A stretch of DNA of 52,972 nucleotides from CAZVEE01 sp964625525 (GTDB lineage: Bacteria; Pseudomonadota; Alphaproteobacteria; JAJFIK01), in contig CAZVEE010000015.1 in assembly GCA_964625525.1 (NCBI GenBank), positions 1 to 52,972 on the forward strand. Reading direction: 5' to 3'. Shown piece by piece: positions 17,970-26,582 of the stretch; position 1 is the first letter of the stretch; each line of letters opens with the position of its first letter. A model generated the notes under the pieces. The model searched no databases and was not told where the DNA came from. It saw only the letters and a program-made list of their open reading frames with translations. A program made the translations under genes and the position numbers.

Positions 17970-19382
17970 TTAAGTCTTCGCACCGGACACCCATGACGGG
18001 AAGCGCAGCGTAAACACCGCCCCGCCGCCCTGGCTTGCGCCCAAGGTCAACGCCCCGCCATGGGCCGCCATAATCTGGCGCGTGATGGACAGACCCACGC
18101 CACTGCCCGACGGTTTGGTGGTGAAGAACGGTACGAAAATCTGCCCCGCGAGGTTCGGATTCACGCCTGGCCCGTTGTCTGCCACGCTGATAACGACCGC
18201 CCCCCCAGGCCAACTTTGCGCCGTCAGCCGAATGCTGCCGCCCGCCTGTCCGCCGAGCGCGTCCACCGCGTTGCGCAGTAAGTTGATCAGCGCCTGCTCC
18301 AGAAGCTCGCAATCGGCATCAAGGGTCAGGCCCGGCGGCGTCACGTCCGCAGTGAACGTCACGCCATTTTTCTCAAAATCTGGCGCCATAAGCTGGTGCA
18401 GCCGGTCGAAGACCTCCGCCACCGGGAAGCGCTGACGGCTCGGCGCCGGCACGCGGGTCAAGCGGCGATACCCTTGAACGAAATGCAGCAACCCGGCGGC
18501 GCGCCGGCCGATCGTGTCCACCGCATCGCCAATATCCGCCAGATCCGCGCTCACATCTTCATTGGCGGCGCGCCGCCGCGTGACATCTTCCAAGAGCCCT
18601 CGCACCGTCCCGGCGAGCGAGGACACCGGCGTCAGCGAGTTCATCATTTCGTGGGTCAACACCCGCACCAAGTCGTGCCAGGCGCCCAGTTCCATGGCAT
18701 CCAGCTCGGACTCGATGTTCTCGATGGACACCAAGCGCCGGCGCGCGCCCCGTGCGGTCACCTCCGACGCGGTCAACTTCACCCGCCCTTGTGCGCCTCC
18801 CTCGGCCAGCCGCACCAACTGCGTGTCCCCCGGTGTCAAAGCCTTCAGCGCTGTCGCGAGCGTGTCCGAAGGCGCTGCGCCAGGGGCTTGCGCGAAGAGC
18901 CGCCGCGCGGCTGCGTTCAAGGGGCTGATCCGCTCGCCCTCATCGATGGCCACCAGCGCCACCGGCACATGTTCGATCAAAGCCGTGAGCGCCGCCGCTT
19001 CCGCTTCCCGTTCCGCGCGAACTTCCTGACGATGCACCAACGCCTCGCTCATCGCCCGCGAGAGGGGATCGGGGCCTGCGGGCAGTGCGGCGGCAACATC
19101 GTCATGGCGCAGCGCAGTGACGAAATGCACCAGCCGCCGGTGGCCCGCCTGCACGACCTTGTTCAGCCACAGGCCCTGCGCCACGCCCAGTCCCACCACC
19201 AAAAAGGCCGCCGCATAGGCCTGCGCCACCACCACAAGCCACGCCAACACCAAGCACGTCAGTGCCAGGCCGCACACATGCAACCCCAGCCGCCACGCCA
19301 TGGTCAGGCGCGGTTGCCCGCCGCAGCGCGGCGTCGCGCCGGGGGGCGGTGTGTGGGCAATATGAGCACCGTCAGAGGCCAT
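17970..19382 (-). CDS. Sensor histidine kinase, NtrY-like
   Basis: Membrane sensor kinase of 470 residues, partner of the adjacent NtrC-type regulator. Two adjacent hydrophobic segments lie about residues 28-75 with almost no periplasmic loop. A PAS-like region (IEHVPVALVAIDEGE) follows. The H-box reads VRVLTHEMMNSLTP, with the phosphorylated histidine. The ATPase domain has the N-box NLLRNAVDAL, DNGPGV and GSGVGLSITRQI. ATG 19382 lies inside the last codons of the regulator gene (11-base overlap), with GGAGA just upstream within that gene. This implies translational coupling and fixes the start. The lack of a periplasmic domain suggests it senses a membrane or cytoplasmic signal, or the ABC transporter itself; that is inference. 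Confidence 0.94.
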   Translation of the reverse strand: MASDGAHIAHTPPPGATPRCGGQPRLTMAWRLGLHVCGLALTCLVLAWLVVVAQAYAAAFLVVGLGVAQGLWLNKVVQAGHRRLVHFVTALRHDDVAAALPAGPDPLSRAMSEALVHRQEVRAEREAEAAALTALIEHVPVALVAIDEGERISPLNAAARRLFAQAPGAAPSDTLATALKALTPGDTQLVRLAEGGAQGRVKLTASEVTARGARRRLVSIENIESELDAMELGAWHDLVRVLTHEMMNSLTPVSSLAGTVRGLLEDVTRRRAANEDVSADLADIGDAVDTIGRRAAGLLHFVQGYRRLTRVPAPSRQRFPVAEVFDRLHQLMAPDFEKNGVTFTADVTPPGLTLDADCELLEQALINLLRNAVDALGGQAGGSIRLTAQSWPGGAVVISVADNGPGVNPNLAGQIFVPFFTTKPSGSGVGLSITRQIMAAHGGALTLGASQGGGAVFTLRFPSWVSGAKT

Positions 19383-20802
19383 ACTTCTCCATCCGCCGGT
19401 AGAGCGAGGCACGGGTGAGACCCAGATCCCGAGCCGTGCGGGAGACATTACCGCTGTTTTTCTTCAACGCTTTTTCAATCACGGCGCTCTCCACCGTATC
19501 GAGATTATAGGAGTCCAGCCCGATTGCGGCGGCGCCCGCGTCCCCAGCCGCCGGGGTCAGCGTCGCGGCGAGCGGGAAGTCATCGGCTCCCAGGGCCGCG
19601 CCCCGGCTTAAAATGGTGGCCCGCTCCACGGCATGACGCAACTCACGCACATTACCTGGCCAGGCATGGATCATCAGCCGTTCACGAGCCCCTTCTGCGA
19701 GAGGCTTTTCCGGCAGGTTGTATTTGCGTGAGAAAATCGCCTGGAAATGCTCCACCAGCGCCGGAATGTCCTCGCGTCGCTCACGCAGGGGCGGCAAGTG
19801 AATTTCCACCGTGTTGATGCGGTACAGCAGATCCTGGCGGAAACTCTCTTCGCTCTGCATCTCCACGAGGGGCCGGTTCGTGGCGCTGATCAGGCGCACA
19901 TCGACGCTGATCGCTTTGTCCGCCCCCACCGGGCGCACTTCGCGGCGTTCCAGCACACTCAGCATCTTGGCTTGCAGATGCAGGGGCAGATTGCCGATCT
20001 CATCGAGAAACAGCGTACCGCCACTGGCATGCTGAAAGCGGCCCACCCGGTCCTCTTTGGCGCCGGTGAAGGAGCCTTTGCGGTGGCCGAACATCTCGCT
20101 TTCAAAAAGGGTTTCGGGGATTTCGCCCACATCCACGGGCAGAAAAATGCGGCTTGCCCGTCCCGAGAAGCGATGGATTTCCCGCGCCACCAGCTCTTTG
20201 CCCGTGCCGTTCTCACCAGTGACCAGCACATTGGCATCGGTGGGCCCGGCACGGCGGATCAGGTCCCAGACCGCCTGCATGGCCCGGGAGCGCCCGATCA
20301 TGGCCGAGCCGGCCCCTGCACCGATGACGCCTCCCCCCGGCGCCGCGGGCGCTGTCGCGGCCGGCCCACCAGGCGCCATCGCCTCACGTTGCTCCATCGC
20401 CCGGCGCAGCGTGGCCAGCAGCTTTTCGTTCTGCCAGGGCTTCACCACGAAATCGGCCGCGCCGCGCTTCATGGCCTCTACCGCCAGATCCACATCGCCA
20501 TAGGCCGTGATCATGACCACGGCGGCCCGCGGGTCGGCCTCCAGAATGCGGGTCAGCCACGCAAGCCCTTCTTCGCCGCTGCTGGCACCAATCGCGAAGT
20601 TCATGTCGAGCAACACCACGTCGAAACGCTCTTCGGCCAACAGGCGCGGCAGCAGCGACGGGTCGCTTTCGGTACGGACAAACGGATAATGGCGCTTCAG
20701 CAACAACCGCGCCGCCACAAGGATATCGTGGTCGTCATCGACAATCAGAATGCGCCCGAGACTGGGCACGGGCGCCGCCGAAACGGAAGCCGGTCCTGTC
20801 AT
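19372..20802 (-). CDS. Sigma-54-dependent response regulator, NtrC family
   Basis: Transcription activator of 476 residues. The receiver domain (about 17-140) has the acidic pair IVDDDHD, the phospho-acceptor aspartate in VVLLDMNF and the lysine in VVKPW. The AAA+ domain has Walker A GENGTGKE and Walker B GGTLFLDEIG. Its sigma-54 contact loop reads GSFTGA instead of the usual GAFTGA. The C-terminal Fis-type helix-turn-helix (NVSRTARDLGLTRASLYRRM) binds enhancer DNA. ATG 20802 follows GAGG at about 8 bases. A longer frame reaching 20955 would run over the operator region and is rejected. It is co-transcribed with the kinase and divergent from an ABC exporter operon, its most likely target. Confidence 0.95.
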   Translation of the reverse strand: MTGPASVSAAPVPSLGRILIVDDDHDILVAARLLLKRHYPFVRTESDPSLLPRLLAEERFDVVLLDMNFAIGASSGEEGLAWLTRILEADPRAAVVMITAYGDVDLAVEAMKRGAADFVVKPWQNEKLLATLRRAMEQREAMAPGGPAATAPAAPGGGVIGAGAGSAMIGRSRAMQAVWDLIRRAGPTDANVLVTGENGTGKELVAREIHRFSGRASRIFLPVDVGEIPETLFESEMFGHRKGSFTGAKEDRVGRFQHASGGTLFLDEIGNLPLHLQAKMLSVLERREVRPVGADKAISVDVRLISATNRPLVEMQSEESFRQDLLYRINTVEIHLPPLRERREDIPALVEHFQAIFSRKYNLPEKPLAEGARERLMIHAWPGNVRELRHAVERATILSRGAALGADDFPLAATLTPAAGDAGAAAIGLDSYNLDTVESAVIEKALKKNSGNVSRTARDLGLTRASLYRRMEKYGL

Positions 20803-20892
20803 TGTGTGGTCCTCACTGATTGTACGATCATTGCAGCCTGGACACGGGCCGTCCAGCGATGTTCGCTCGCCTGCCGGTACGCGGATACCCGG

Positions 20893-20928
20893 TGTCCACC
20901 AGCGCACACACCTGTCCGGAAGCGGACA
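20893..20928. promoter_or_regulatory. Tandem phased operators (TGTCCG-N4-CGGACA type)
   Basis: Two 16-base dyads sit 20 bases apart, centre to centre, so on the same face of the helix. The first (20893-20908) is TGTCCA-N4-CGCACA. The second (20913-20928) is a perfect TGTCCG-N4-CGGACA, extended by one C/G pair on each side. They lie between the divergent regulator and ABC operons, the expected place for NtrC-type enhancers. Binding by the adjacent regulator is inference. Confidence 0.6.
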
Positions 20929-20956
20929 GTGCGCGCACGCCGCGCACTGGCCCAAA

Positions 20957-21003
20957 TGGGGGGCTCCGGGCTAGACTATGGTTTGCATGGTCGTGACCGG
21001 ACA
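20957..21003 (+). promoter_or_regulatory. Possible sigma-54 promoter and third half-dyad
   Basis: Two weak sigma-54 candidates face the ABC operon. TGGGGGGCTCCGGGCT (20957-20972) keeps the GG-N10-GC spacing only. TAGACTATGGTTTGCA (20972-20987) has a good TTGCA -12 half but AG instead of GG at -24. A degenerate third dyad, TGGTCG-N4-CGGACA, follows at 20988-21003. Neither promoter is a strong match. Confidence 0.3.
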
Positions 21004-21073
21004 GTGAGTCGACCTCGAAAAAAAATGGCGGCCTCGCGCCGACCAGAGGCATGTGAGAGATCAGAGTCGCAGT

Positions 21074-21856
21074 ATGGATACCCGCCGTCCCCCCGATTCC
21101 ACGGCCACCGTGCCGGGACAAACGATTGAGCCACAGCCGCATCCGGCGGTCGTCCTCAGAGATATCCGTAAGACCTATGGCGGCGGCGGTCTGTTCACGA
21201 GCGGGTCCGTGGGCACACGGGCCCTGGATGGCATTAGCCTGCGCATTGAGGCAGGCGAATTCGTAGCCGTAACCGGACCATCGGGGTGCGGAAAATCGAC
21301 CTTGCTCAATATTCTCGGCCTGATTGATCGCTCCAGCGGCGGCAGTTACCGACTCTTCGGCCAAGCGGTGGACAGCACGTCGGAACGCGAGCGCGCGCAG
21401 CTGCGCCGCCAGCTCATCGGTATCGTGTTTCAGAGCTTCAACCTTATCGACGAATTGAGCGTCTTTGAAAATGTGGAACTGGCCGTGCTTTATCACGGTT
21501 GGGCAGAGGCACAGCGGCGTGAACGTGTGAGCGCTATGCTGGAGCGCCTGGAAATCGGCCATCGGGCCGAAGAGCGCCCTGGCGACCTTTCCGGCGGTCA
21601 GCAACAGCGGGTGGCGATTGCGCGCGCCCTGGTCGGTGCCCCACGCCTGCTCCTGGCCGATGAACCGACTGGCAATCTGGATTCGGCCGCCGGCGAGGAC
21701 GTAATGCGGATTATCACGGAGCTGACGGACCAGGGCACGACGGTGGTGATGGTTACCCATTCCGCCTTTCATGCTCAGTATGCGGCCCGCACCATCCACC
21801 TTTTAGATGGGCAGGTGGTGGCGGAAAACCGCCGCGCCCCCGGTGTCAGCGCATGA
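21074..21856 (+). CDS. ABC transporter ATPase, LolD/MacB type
   Basis: Cytoplasmic ATPase of 260 residues for the FtsX-type permease encoded next. It has Walker A GPSGCGKS, signature LSGGQQQR, Walker B LLLADEPTGNLDS and the switch histidine in VTHSAFHA. The GLIDRSSGG and SFNLIDELSVFENVEL segments are typical of the MacB/LolD subfamily of mechanotransmission exporters. ATG 21074 is chosen; a GTG at 21053 preceded by AGAGG is an alternative that adds 7 residues. Its stop overlaps the permease start (ATGA), so the two are translationally coupled. The operon is divergent from the sigma-54 two-component genes, which probably control it. Confidence 0.95.
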   Translation: MDTRRPPDSTATVPGQTIEPQPHPAVVLRDIRKTYGGGGLFTSGSVGTRALDGISLRIEAGEFVAVTGPSGCGKSTLLNILGLIDRSSGGSYRLFGQAVDSTSERERAQLRRQLIGIVFQSFNLIDELSVFENVELAVLYHGWAEAQRRERVSAMLERLEIGHRAEERPGDLSGGQQQRVAIARALVGAPRLLLADEPTGNLDSAAGEDVMRIITELTDQGTTVVMVTHSAFHAQYAARTIHLLDGQVVAENRRAPGVSA

Positions 21857-24354
21857 GGTCCCCCATGCAGCCCAACTCGCGCGCCTCACAGGGCTGGCCA
21901 CCGCTGCCTGCGCTGCTGTGTCCTCTGAAAGTGGCTTGGCGCGGGCTGATAGCCCATCCCCTGCCCGCCATCGTGACCGTCGCCGGCCTCGCGGCGGGCT
22001 TTTTTGCCTGCCTGATGATCCTGCTCGTGGTGCGGGATGCCCTCAGCTATGACCGCTTCTTCACGAACCCGGACGACCTTTATCGCATTGCCGCCACTTA
22101 TGAGGCCGAAGGGCGCGATCCCATTCGCCTGCCCAGCTCGCCCGCGCCCACAGCCCCCGCGCTCGCCGCCGCCTTTCCCGACGTCATCGCCGCCACCCGG
22201 CTCATTTGGGAAGGCGAAACCTTGCGCACGCCGGACGAAACCCACCTTCAGACCATAACTTACGTGGATCACAGGTTCTTTCAGGTCTTGGACTATCCAT
22301 TGGCACAGGGTGATGCGTCCACCGCCTTAAACCGCACAGATGCCCTGGTCCTGTCCGCCCCCCTCGCCACACGCCTCTTTCCCGACGGCGACGCCATCGG
22401 AAAAGGGGTGAGCGTCAAAGCCGAGGGGGACGCCCCGGACCTGACCCTGACGGTCACCGGTGTTCTGGCGCCGCCACCGGGCAACAGTCATCTCACGCTC
22501 CACGCGCTGGCGCCCCTCACCTCGCCGGCGAATGATTGGCCCGAGAGTATCTTCGACACCTGGATTGCCAGTCCGGCGCTGAATTATGTGCGCCTGGCGC
22601 CGGGGGCGGACAAAGCCGCCTTCACCCAAGCCGTCACCACCTGGGCCCATGAGACCCTGCCGCCCCTTGAGATGATGGGCACCCCGGTGCGCCTTAACCT
22701 GGCGGCCCAGTCGGTGCCGGCGATCCATCTCGCCTCTGACCGGCGTGGCGATAACGAAACGCGCGACGGCCTCGACTCTGTCTTCACCATGACAGTCATC
22801 GGCTTTGCCATTCTCGCCATCGCCCTGGTCAATGCGGCCAATCTGGGCGCGGCCGATGTATCCCGGCGGGCCCGGGAAATGAGTGTGCGCAAGGTCTTCG
22901 GCGCCAGCCGCCCGCAAGTGTTCCTGCAGGGTCTGGTGACGCCGGTGCTGTTGACCATGGCGGCGTTTTTGGTGGCGCTTGCCGTGGCGGACCTGACCCT
23001 GCCCGCCTTCAACGCCTTGATGGGCCGCGACTTGGTCATGCCGTATCGGCAAGGGCCCTGGCTGATGCTGGAACTGGTGCTGGCTGCGCTGGCCCTCGGC
23101 CTTCTCAGCGGTGTCTGGCCGGCTTGGCGGCTGGCCAGCGTCGAGCCCGTGCCAGTGCTGCGGGGGGAACGGGTCACTGGCGGTTTAAATCGGATGCAGC
23201 GCCTTTTGGTGCTGGTGCAGTTTGCCGCCGGCATCACCCTGATCATCTGTACCTTGACCATCGGCTCTCAGCTTCACTTTGCCCGCACTCTTGATCCTGG
23301 CTGGCGTAAGGAGGCCATGGTGGTGGTGGCGGGCCTGGGTCTGGAACCAGCCGCGAGCCAGCACGCCACCTTCCGCGAGCGCCTGATCGCCCATGACGCC
23401 ATTGAGGCCATCACCTTCTCGCGCACGGTGCCCACGGTGCCCTGGGAAGGCAACACCATGCTGCGCCAAGCGGGCAGCGGCCCCGCCCGCCTTGTCCAGC
23501 GCCTTGACGTGGCACCGGACTTCTTTGCCGCTTATGGCATCACCTTGCTCGCGCACACCGGCACGCCCGCGGACTGGACCGCTCAAAGCCAGGCCGATCC
23601 GCGCGCGCAAGTGCGCGTGCCCGTCGTGCTCAATGCCAAGGCGGCTCGTCTCATGGGCTTTGACAGCCCAGACGCGGCCATCGGCGCGCCGCTCTCGGTC
23701 GCGGCCTTGGACGACAGCGATGTCTATGCCCGCATCGTGGCCGTGGCGCAGGATTTCCATTACGCCTCGCTCCACCACGCCATTGTGCCGACAGTTTATG
23801 TTCTGGGGGCTGAAGCCATGTGGGACATGTCCATCCGTATCGATCCCACACGTCAGACCGAGGCCCTCGCGGTCATTGATGCGACCTGGGAAGAGCTGGT
23901 ACCGGGCCCATCCATTCGCCGTGTTCTGTTGACGGACCGTGTGAATGATCTCTATACGGCTGAACAGCGCCACCGCACATTACTGGCCTTGCTCACCGGC
24001 CTGACCCTGGCGGTCGCCGGCCTCGGGCTCTTTGGTCTGGCGGCGCAGACGGCGGCCGCGCGAACCAAGGAAATCGGCATCCGCAAAGCTCTGGGGGCGG
24101 ACAGTAACCATATTCTGCGGCTGATGCTGTGGCAGGTGGCCCGGCCAGTGCTGGCGGCCAATCTCGTTGCCTGGCCGGCCGCGGCCCTGCTCATGGACCA
24201 GTGGCTTGCGGGCTTTGCCTATCGGGTCGAGCTGAACCCGCTCAACTTTGCGCTGGGCAGTCTCATCGCCTTGGCGCTGGCCCTGGCCACGGTGGGCGTC
24301 CAGGTCCACCGCGCCGCCCATGCCCAACCGGCCCAGGCGCTGCGCCACGCATAA
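21853..24354 (+). CDS. FtsX/MacB-type ABC permease, 8 TM
   Basis: Inner-membrane permease of 833 residues with duplicated MacB_PCD-FtsX architecture. About eight hydrophobic segments are visible: near residues 38-60, 311-335, 357-380, 403-425, 451-470, 709-735, 765-785 and 798-820. Two large periplasmic domains lie between the first and second and between the fifth and sixth. Conserved FtsX features appear twice: VRKVFGASRPQVFLQ and IGIRKALGADSNHILR. MacB itself has four segments and one periplasmic domain per chain, so this longer form may work without dimerising, as proposed for related 8-TM permeases. No MacA-like adaptor or outer-membrane channel is adjacent. The exported substrate is unknown; a peptide, antibiotic or lipoprotein are all possible. 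Confidence 0.94.
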   Translation: MRSPMQPNSRASQGWPPLPALLCPLKVAWRGLIAHPLPAIVTVAGLAAGFFACLMILLVVRDALSYDRFFTNPDDLYRIAATYEAEGRDPIRLPSSPAPTAPALAAAFPDVIAATRLIWEGETLRTPDETHLQTITYVDHRFFQVLDYPLAQGDASTALNRTDALVLSAPLATRLFPDGDAIGKGVSVKAEGDAPDLTLTVTGVLAPPPGNSHLTLHALAPLTSPANDWPESIFDTWIASPALNYVRLAPGADKAAFTQAVTTWAHETLPPLEMMGTPVRLNLAAQSVPAIHLASDRRGDNETRDGLDSVFTMTVIGFAILAIALVNAANLGAADVSRRAREMSVRKVFGASRPQVFLQGLVTPVLLTMAAFLVALAVADLTLPAFNALMGRDLVMPYRQGPWLMLELVLAALALGLLSGVWPAWRLASVEPVPVLRGERVTGGLNRMQRLLVLVQFAAGITLIICTLTIGSQLHFARTLDPGWRKEAMVVVAGLGLEPAASQHATFRERLIAHDAIEAITFSRTVPTVPWEGNTMLRQAGSGPARLVQRLDVAPDFFAAYGITLLAHTGTPADWTAQSQADPRAQVRVPVVLNAKAARLMGFDSPDAAIGAPLSVAALDDSDVYARIVAVAQDFHYASLHHAIVPTVYVLGAEAMWDMSIRIDPTRQTEALAVIDATWEELVPGPSIRRVLLTDRVNDLYTAEQRHRTLLALLTGLTLAVAGLGLFGLAAQTAAARTKEIGIRKALGADSNHILRLMLWQVARPVLAANLVAWPAAALLMDQWLAGFAYRVELNPLNFALGSLIALALALATVGVQVHRAAHAQPAQALRHA

Positions 24355-24388
24355 AAAAAGCCGGTGGCCCAAAGGGTCCACCGGCTTT
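24353..24388. terminator. Bidirectional terminator
   Basis: AAAGCCGGTGG pairs with CCACCGGCTTT around a short loop that can itself pair (CCC/GGG). A 7-A run precedes it, giving a U-run on the minus strand. It lies between the convergent permease and SapC-family genes and serves both. Confidence 0.9.
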
Positions 24389-24408
24389 CTGAATGGTGCG
24401 CCAGCCTC

Positions 24409-25257
24409 TTACTGCGGCGGCTGAGCCATTTGGTTGACGTCAGCGGCCTGATGCGCGGCTTCCGGCGGCAACTTCGGCGCGTTCGGCGGGAACGGCGCGC
24501 CCAGGATCATCTGCCGGCGCTGAGACAGCACCTGCCAGTTCGAGAGCGAGCTGAGGTGCATATAGACGAAGGGCAGCGCGCCGGACTTGCGCAGCAGCAG
24601 ATAGGCTTCGTCTTTCAGCTCGTTGAACTTGCCTTCATCAATGGCGAGATAGGTGCCCACCACATGCTGGTCACCATTCGGCGCGCGCATGGTCACCTGC
24701 TGATTGGCGAACAGGTCCAGCTCCTTGATGATGCGGCCGAATTTCTGCGTCGCCATGTGGTGCTGGTGGAAGGTCTTGCAGAACTCGACGGCCTTGTTGA
24801 CCGTGTCCGACGCTTGGCCGTTCTCGAAGAACGGGAAGTCCGGGCTTTCACCGATCAGCGGCGAGCCGCGATCAATGCACAAGGTCAACTGCGACTGGTC
24901 TTGGTTCTGGCCGAAAATGAACGGATAACGGCGGATATAGGCGGGGATATAAGCGTTTTCCAGCCACTTGCCGTCTTGGGAGACGAACAGGTTTTCCCGC
25001 TCTTGCATGCCGAACACCGCCACCGGCATCGGCACATCGGCGCCGGCGAACACGATGGGATAGTTCTTCAGCGCAAAGTTGAACTCGATCGTGTTCAGCG
25101 GCACCGCGTGGGCACCGGCAGCAAACAGCAGCGGCTGGTCGATGCGCTTCAGGCCGAGACCATCGTGCAGCGCCGGCGCAAGCGGTTCAACTTTCGTGTA
25201 GAGGATCGCGTTCCCCTGACCGGCCGGAGCGGGTTGGGCTTCGGTGTCGTTCGTCAT
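24409..25257 (-). CDS. SapC-family protein
   Basis: Protein of 282 residues matching the SapC family (named from an S-layer locus of Campylobacter fetus), function unresolved. No signal peptide is visible. Recognisable stretches include VPLNTIEFNFALKNYPIVF, the FVSQDGKWLENAYIPAYIRR segment and FCKTFHQHHMATQKFG. In alphaproteobacteria SapC genes often occur near TonB receptors and tryptophan halogenases; here the nearest such genes are 10-14 kb upstream. ATG 25257 is preceded by AGGGGAAG; a GTG two codons earlier is less likely. It is convergent with the ABC permease and shares its terminator. Confidence 0.9.
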   Translation of the reverse strand: MTNDTEAQPAPAGQGNAILYTKVEPLAPALHDGLGLKRIDQPLLFAAGAHAVPLNTIEFNFALKNYPIVFAGADVPMPVAVFGMQERENLFVSQDGKWLENAYIPAYIRRYPFIFGQNQDQSQLTLCIDRGSPLIGESPDFPFFENGQASDTVNKAVEFCKTFHQHHMATQKFGRIIKELDLFANQQVTMRAPNGDQHVVGTYLAIDEGKFNELKDEAYLLLRKSGALPFVYMHLSSLSNWQVLSQRRQMILGAPFPPNAPKLPPEAAHQAADVNQMAQPPQ

Positions 25258-25963
25258 ACTCACTTCCCCTGATCTTGCTGGCCGGGCATTCGCTGGGTCC
25301 GAATGCGCGGGCCGTGACCTCGGTTGTGTCCTGCGAGCCGCCTGCGCGTCACGCGCTCAGGGCTCTCGGTGTGGATCGGCCAGGACCGCTCGCGGACCTG
25401 CCCGGCAATATCGCGTGCGCGGACGCCTCCGCCGAGTTGCTCGCCGAAGGAACCGCCATCAAGGCCGCGACAATAGCGAAGTCTGCTGAAGAGGAAACCC
25501 TATTTTCGCCTCTCGCCGCCGTCGCGTCGCGCACCAACCCATGCACAAATCTGCCATCTCGTTATACCGGGGCTGGACATTTGTGCAGCATTGCGCCAGG
25601 AATGCTCTCAATACGCGAGAGGTAAAAGACCCTTCGGGTAATGCCTGGGGTAGCAGGAGCGTTGAGGGGCGCTCTGTCATAGAGCCTTTGGATGATGGGC
25701 ACCGCGCACGCCCGCGCCAAAGCCGCCAAAAATCCCACTATGGCGTGATGGATGAGCACGCGAAAGCTCTACTCCTGAAGTCGAGCGCGGTTGACATTCA
25801 CAAGCTCTGATAGCATTTCGGGACCGCTAGGTCGCGCCAGGCTTGAGATAGGCCCGGTCGTTCGGCGGTCCATAGGGGCGGCCCGGCGCAGCTCCGTCCG
25901 CTCCGGGCACTCTGCCGGATCCGCCGGGCAAAGCGCCACGCCGACCGAGAGAGGCAGAACACC
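25258..25963. other. 706-bp region without convincing genes
   Basis: No frame here shows domain features, a credible ribosome site or plausible composition. A frame at 25275-25625 (+) begins with TTG and reads as shadow sequence. The region must contain the promoter of the SapC gene and, near 25791, a perfect TTGACA followed 14 bases later by TAGCAT, a possible promoter of the XRE regulator. I see nothing else that I can name. Confidence 0.5.
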
Positions 25964-26410
25964 GTGCAGACGCCCATCGCCAGCATCATCGACAGGCATG
26001 TCGGCAACCGCGTCCGGATCCGCCGGCTCGATCTCGGCATCAGCCAACAGGAATTGGCCGGCGAGTTGGGGCTGACGTTCCAGCAAGTGCAGAAATACGA
26101 AAAAGGCGCCAACCGGATCGGCGCCTCGCGGCTTTACCAGTTGGCGATGTGCCTACGGGTATCGGTCAATTTTTTCTTCGAAGGCCTGGATGGCGCCGAC
26201 AGTCGCGACGACCAAAACCACCTCATGGCAGCCTTCAAAGCCGCCTCACCACGCTTCGGCGCCCGGGAATTCGTCGACCTTAACCGCGCCTTCCAAAGCA
26301 TCGAGAATGAGGATCTGAAAAAGATCATCCTCGCGCTTGTCGAAGCGGTGGCGGAAAAACAGGAAGACGATCCGGCGACGACCAATCTCCACATTGATCC
26401 CCGGCCCTAA
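25964..26410 (+). CDS. XRE-family helix-turn-helix regulator
   Basis: DNA-binding regulator of 148 residues. The Cro/cI-type HTH spans about residues 15-70: NRVRIRRLDLGISQQELAGE then LTFQQVQKYEKGANRIGAS. This wording is characteristic of a widespread alphaproteobacterial XRE subfamily. The C-terminal half (about 75-140) is a helical extension with no motif I recognise. The start is GTG at 25964 with GAGAGG upstream; no ATG occurs early in the frame. It is convergent with the secreted EEP protein gene. Its targets are unknown. Confidence 0.9.
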   Translation: MQTPIASIIDRHVGNRVRIRRLDLGISQQELAGELGLTFQQVQKYEKGANRIGASRLYQLAMCLRVSVNFFFEGLDGADSRDDQNHLMAAFKAASPRFGAREFVDLNRAFQSIENEDLKKIILALVEAVAEKQEDDPATTNLHIDPRP

Positions 26411-26427
26411 CGCCGTCACTGCGCAAT

Positions 26428-26482
26428 GCGGCGCATTATGGGGCGGCGCATTACGGGCTGGTGGCGCTGACCGGCACGATCT
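26428..26482. repeat. 55-base repeat, left of assembly gap
   Basis: These 55 bases are identical to 26583-26637 on the far side of the N-run. The exact match of the two contig ends, both ending at the gap, points to an unmerged k-mer overlap from assembly and not a biological duplication. Inside the unit, GCGGCGCATTATGGG and GCGGCGCATTACGGG form a small imperfect tandem repeat. Confidence 0.85.
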
Positions 26483-26582
26483 NNNNNNNNNNNNNNNNNN
26501 NNNNNNNNNNNNNNNNNNNNNNNNNNNNNNNNNNNNNNNNNNNNNNNNNNNNNNNNNNNNNNNNNNNNNNNNNNNNNNNNNN
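26483..26582. other. Assembly gap (100 N)
   Basis: A run of exactly 100 N between identical 55-base flanks, so the gap length is a placeholder. If the flanks are one and the same sequence, the real distance is about 155 bases shorter and the XRE and EEP genes end about 40 bases apart. Confidence 0.98.

Noticed and set aside
20803..20955. N-terminal extension of the sigma-54 regulator
   Set aside because: It would translate the dyad-containing region into a Cys/Arg-rich peptide; ATG 20802 begins just before the receiver domain and has a ribosome site.
25275..25625. 116-codon plus-strand frame starting with TTG
   Set aside because: No Shine-Dalgarno sequence, composition like non-coding GC-rich DNA, no recognisable domain.
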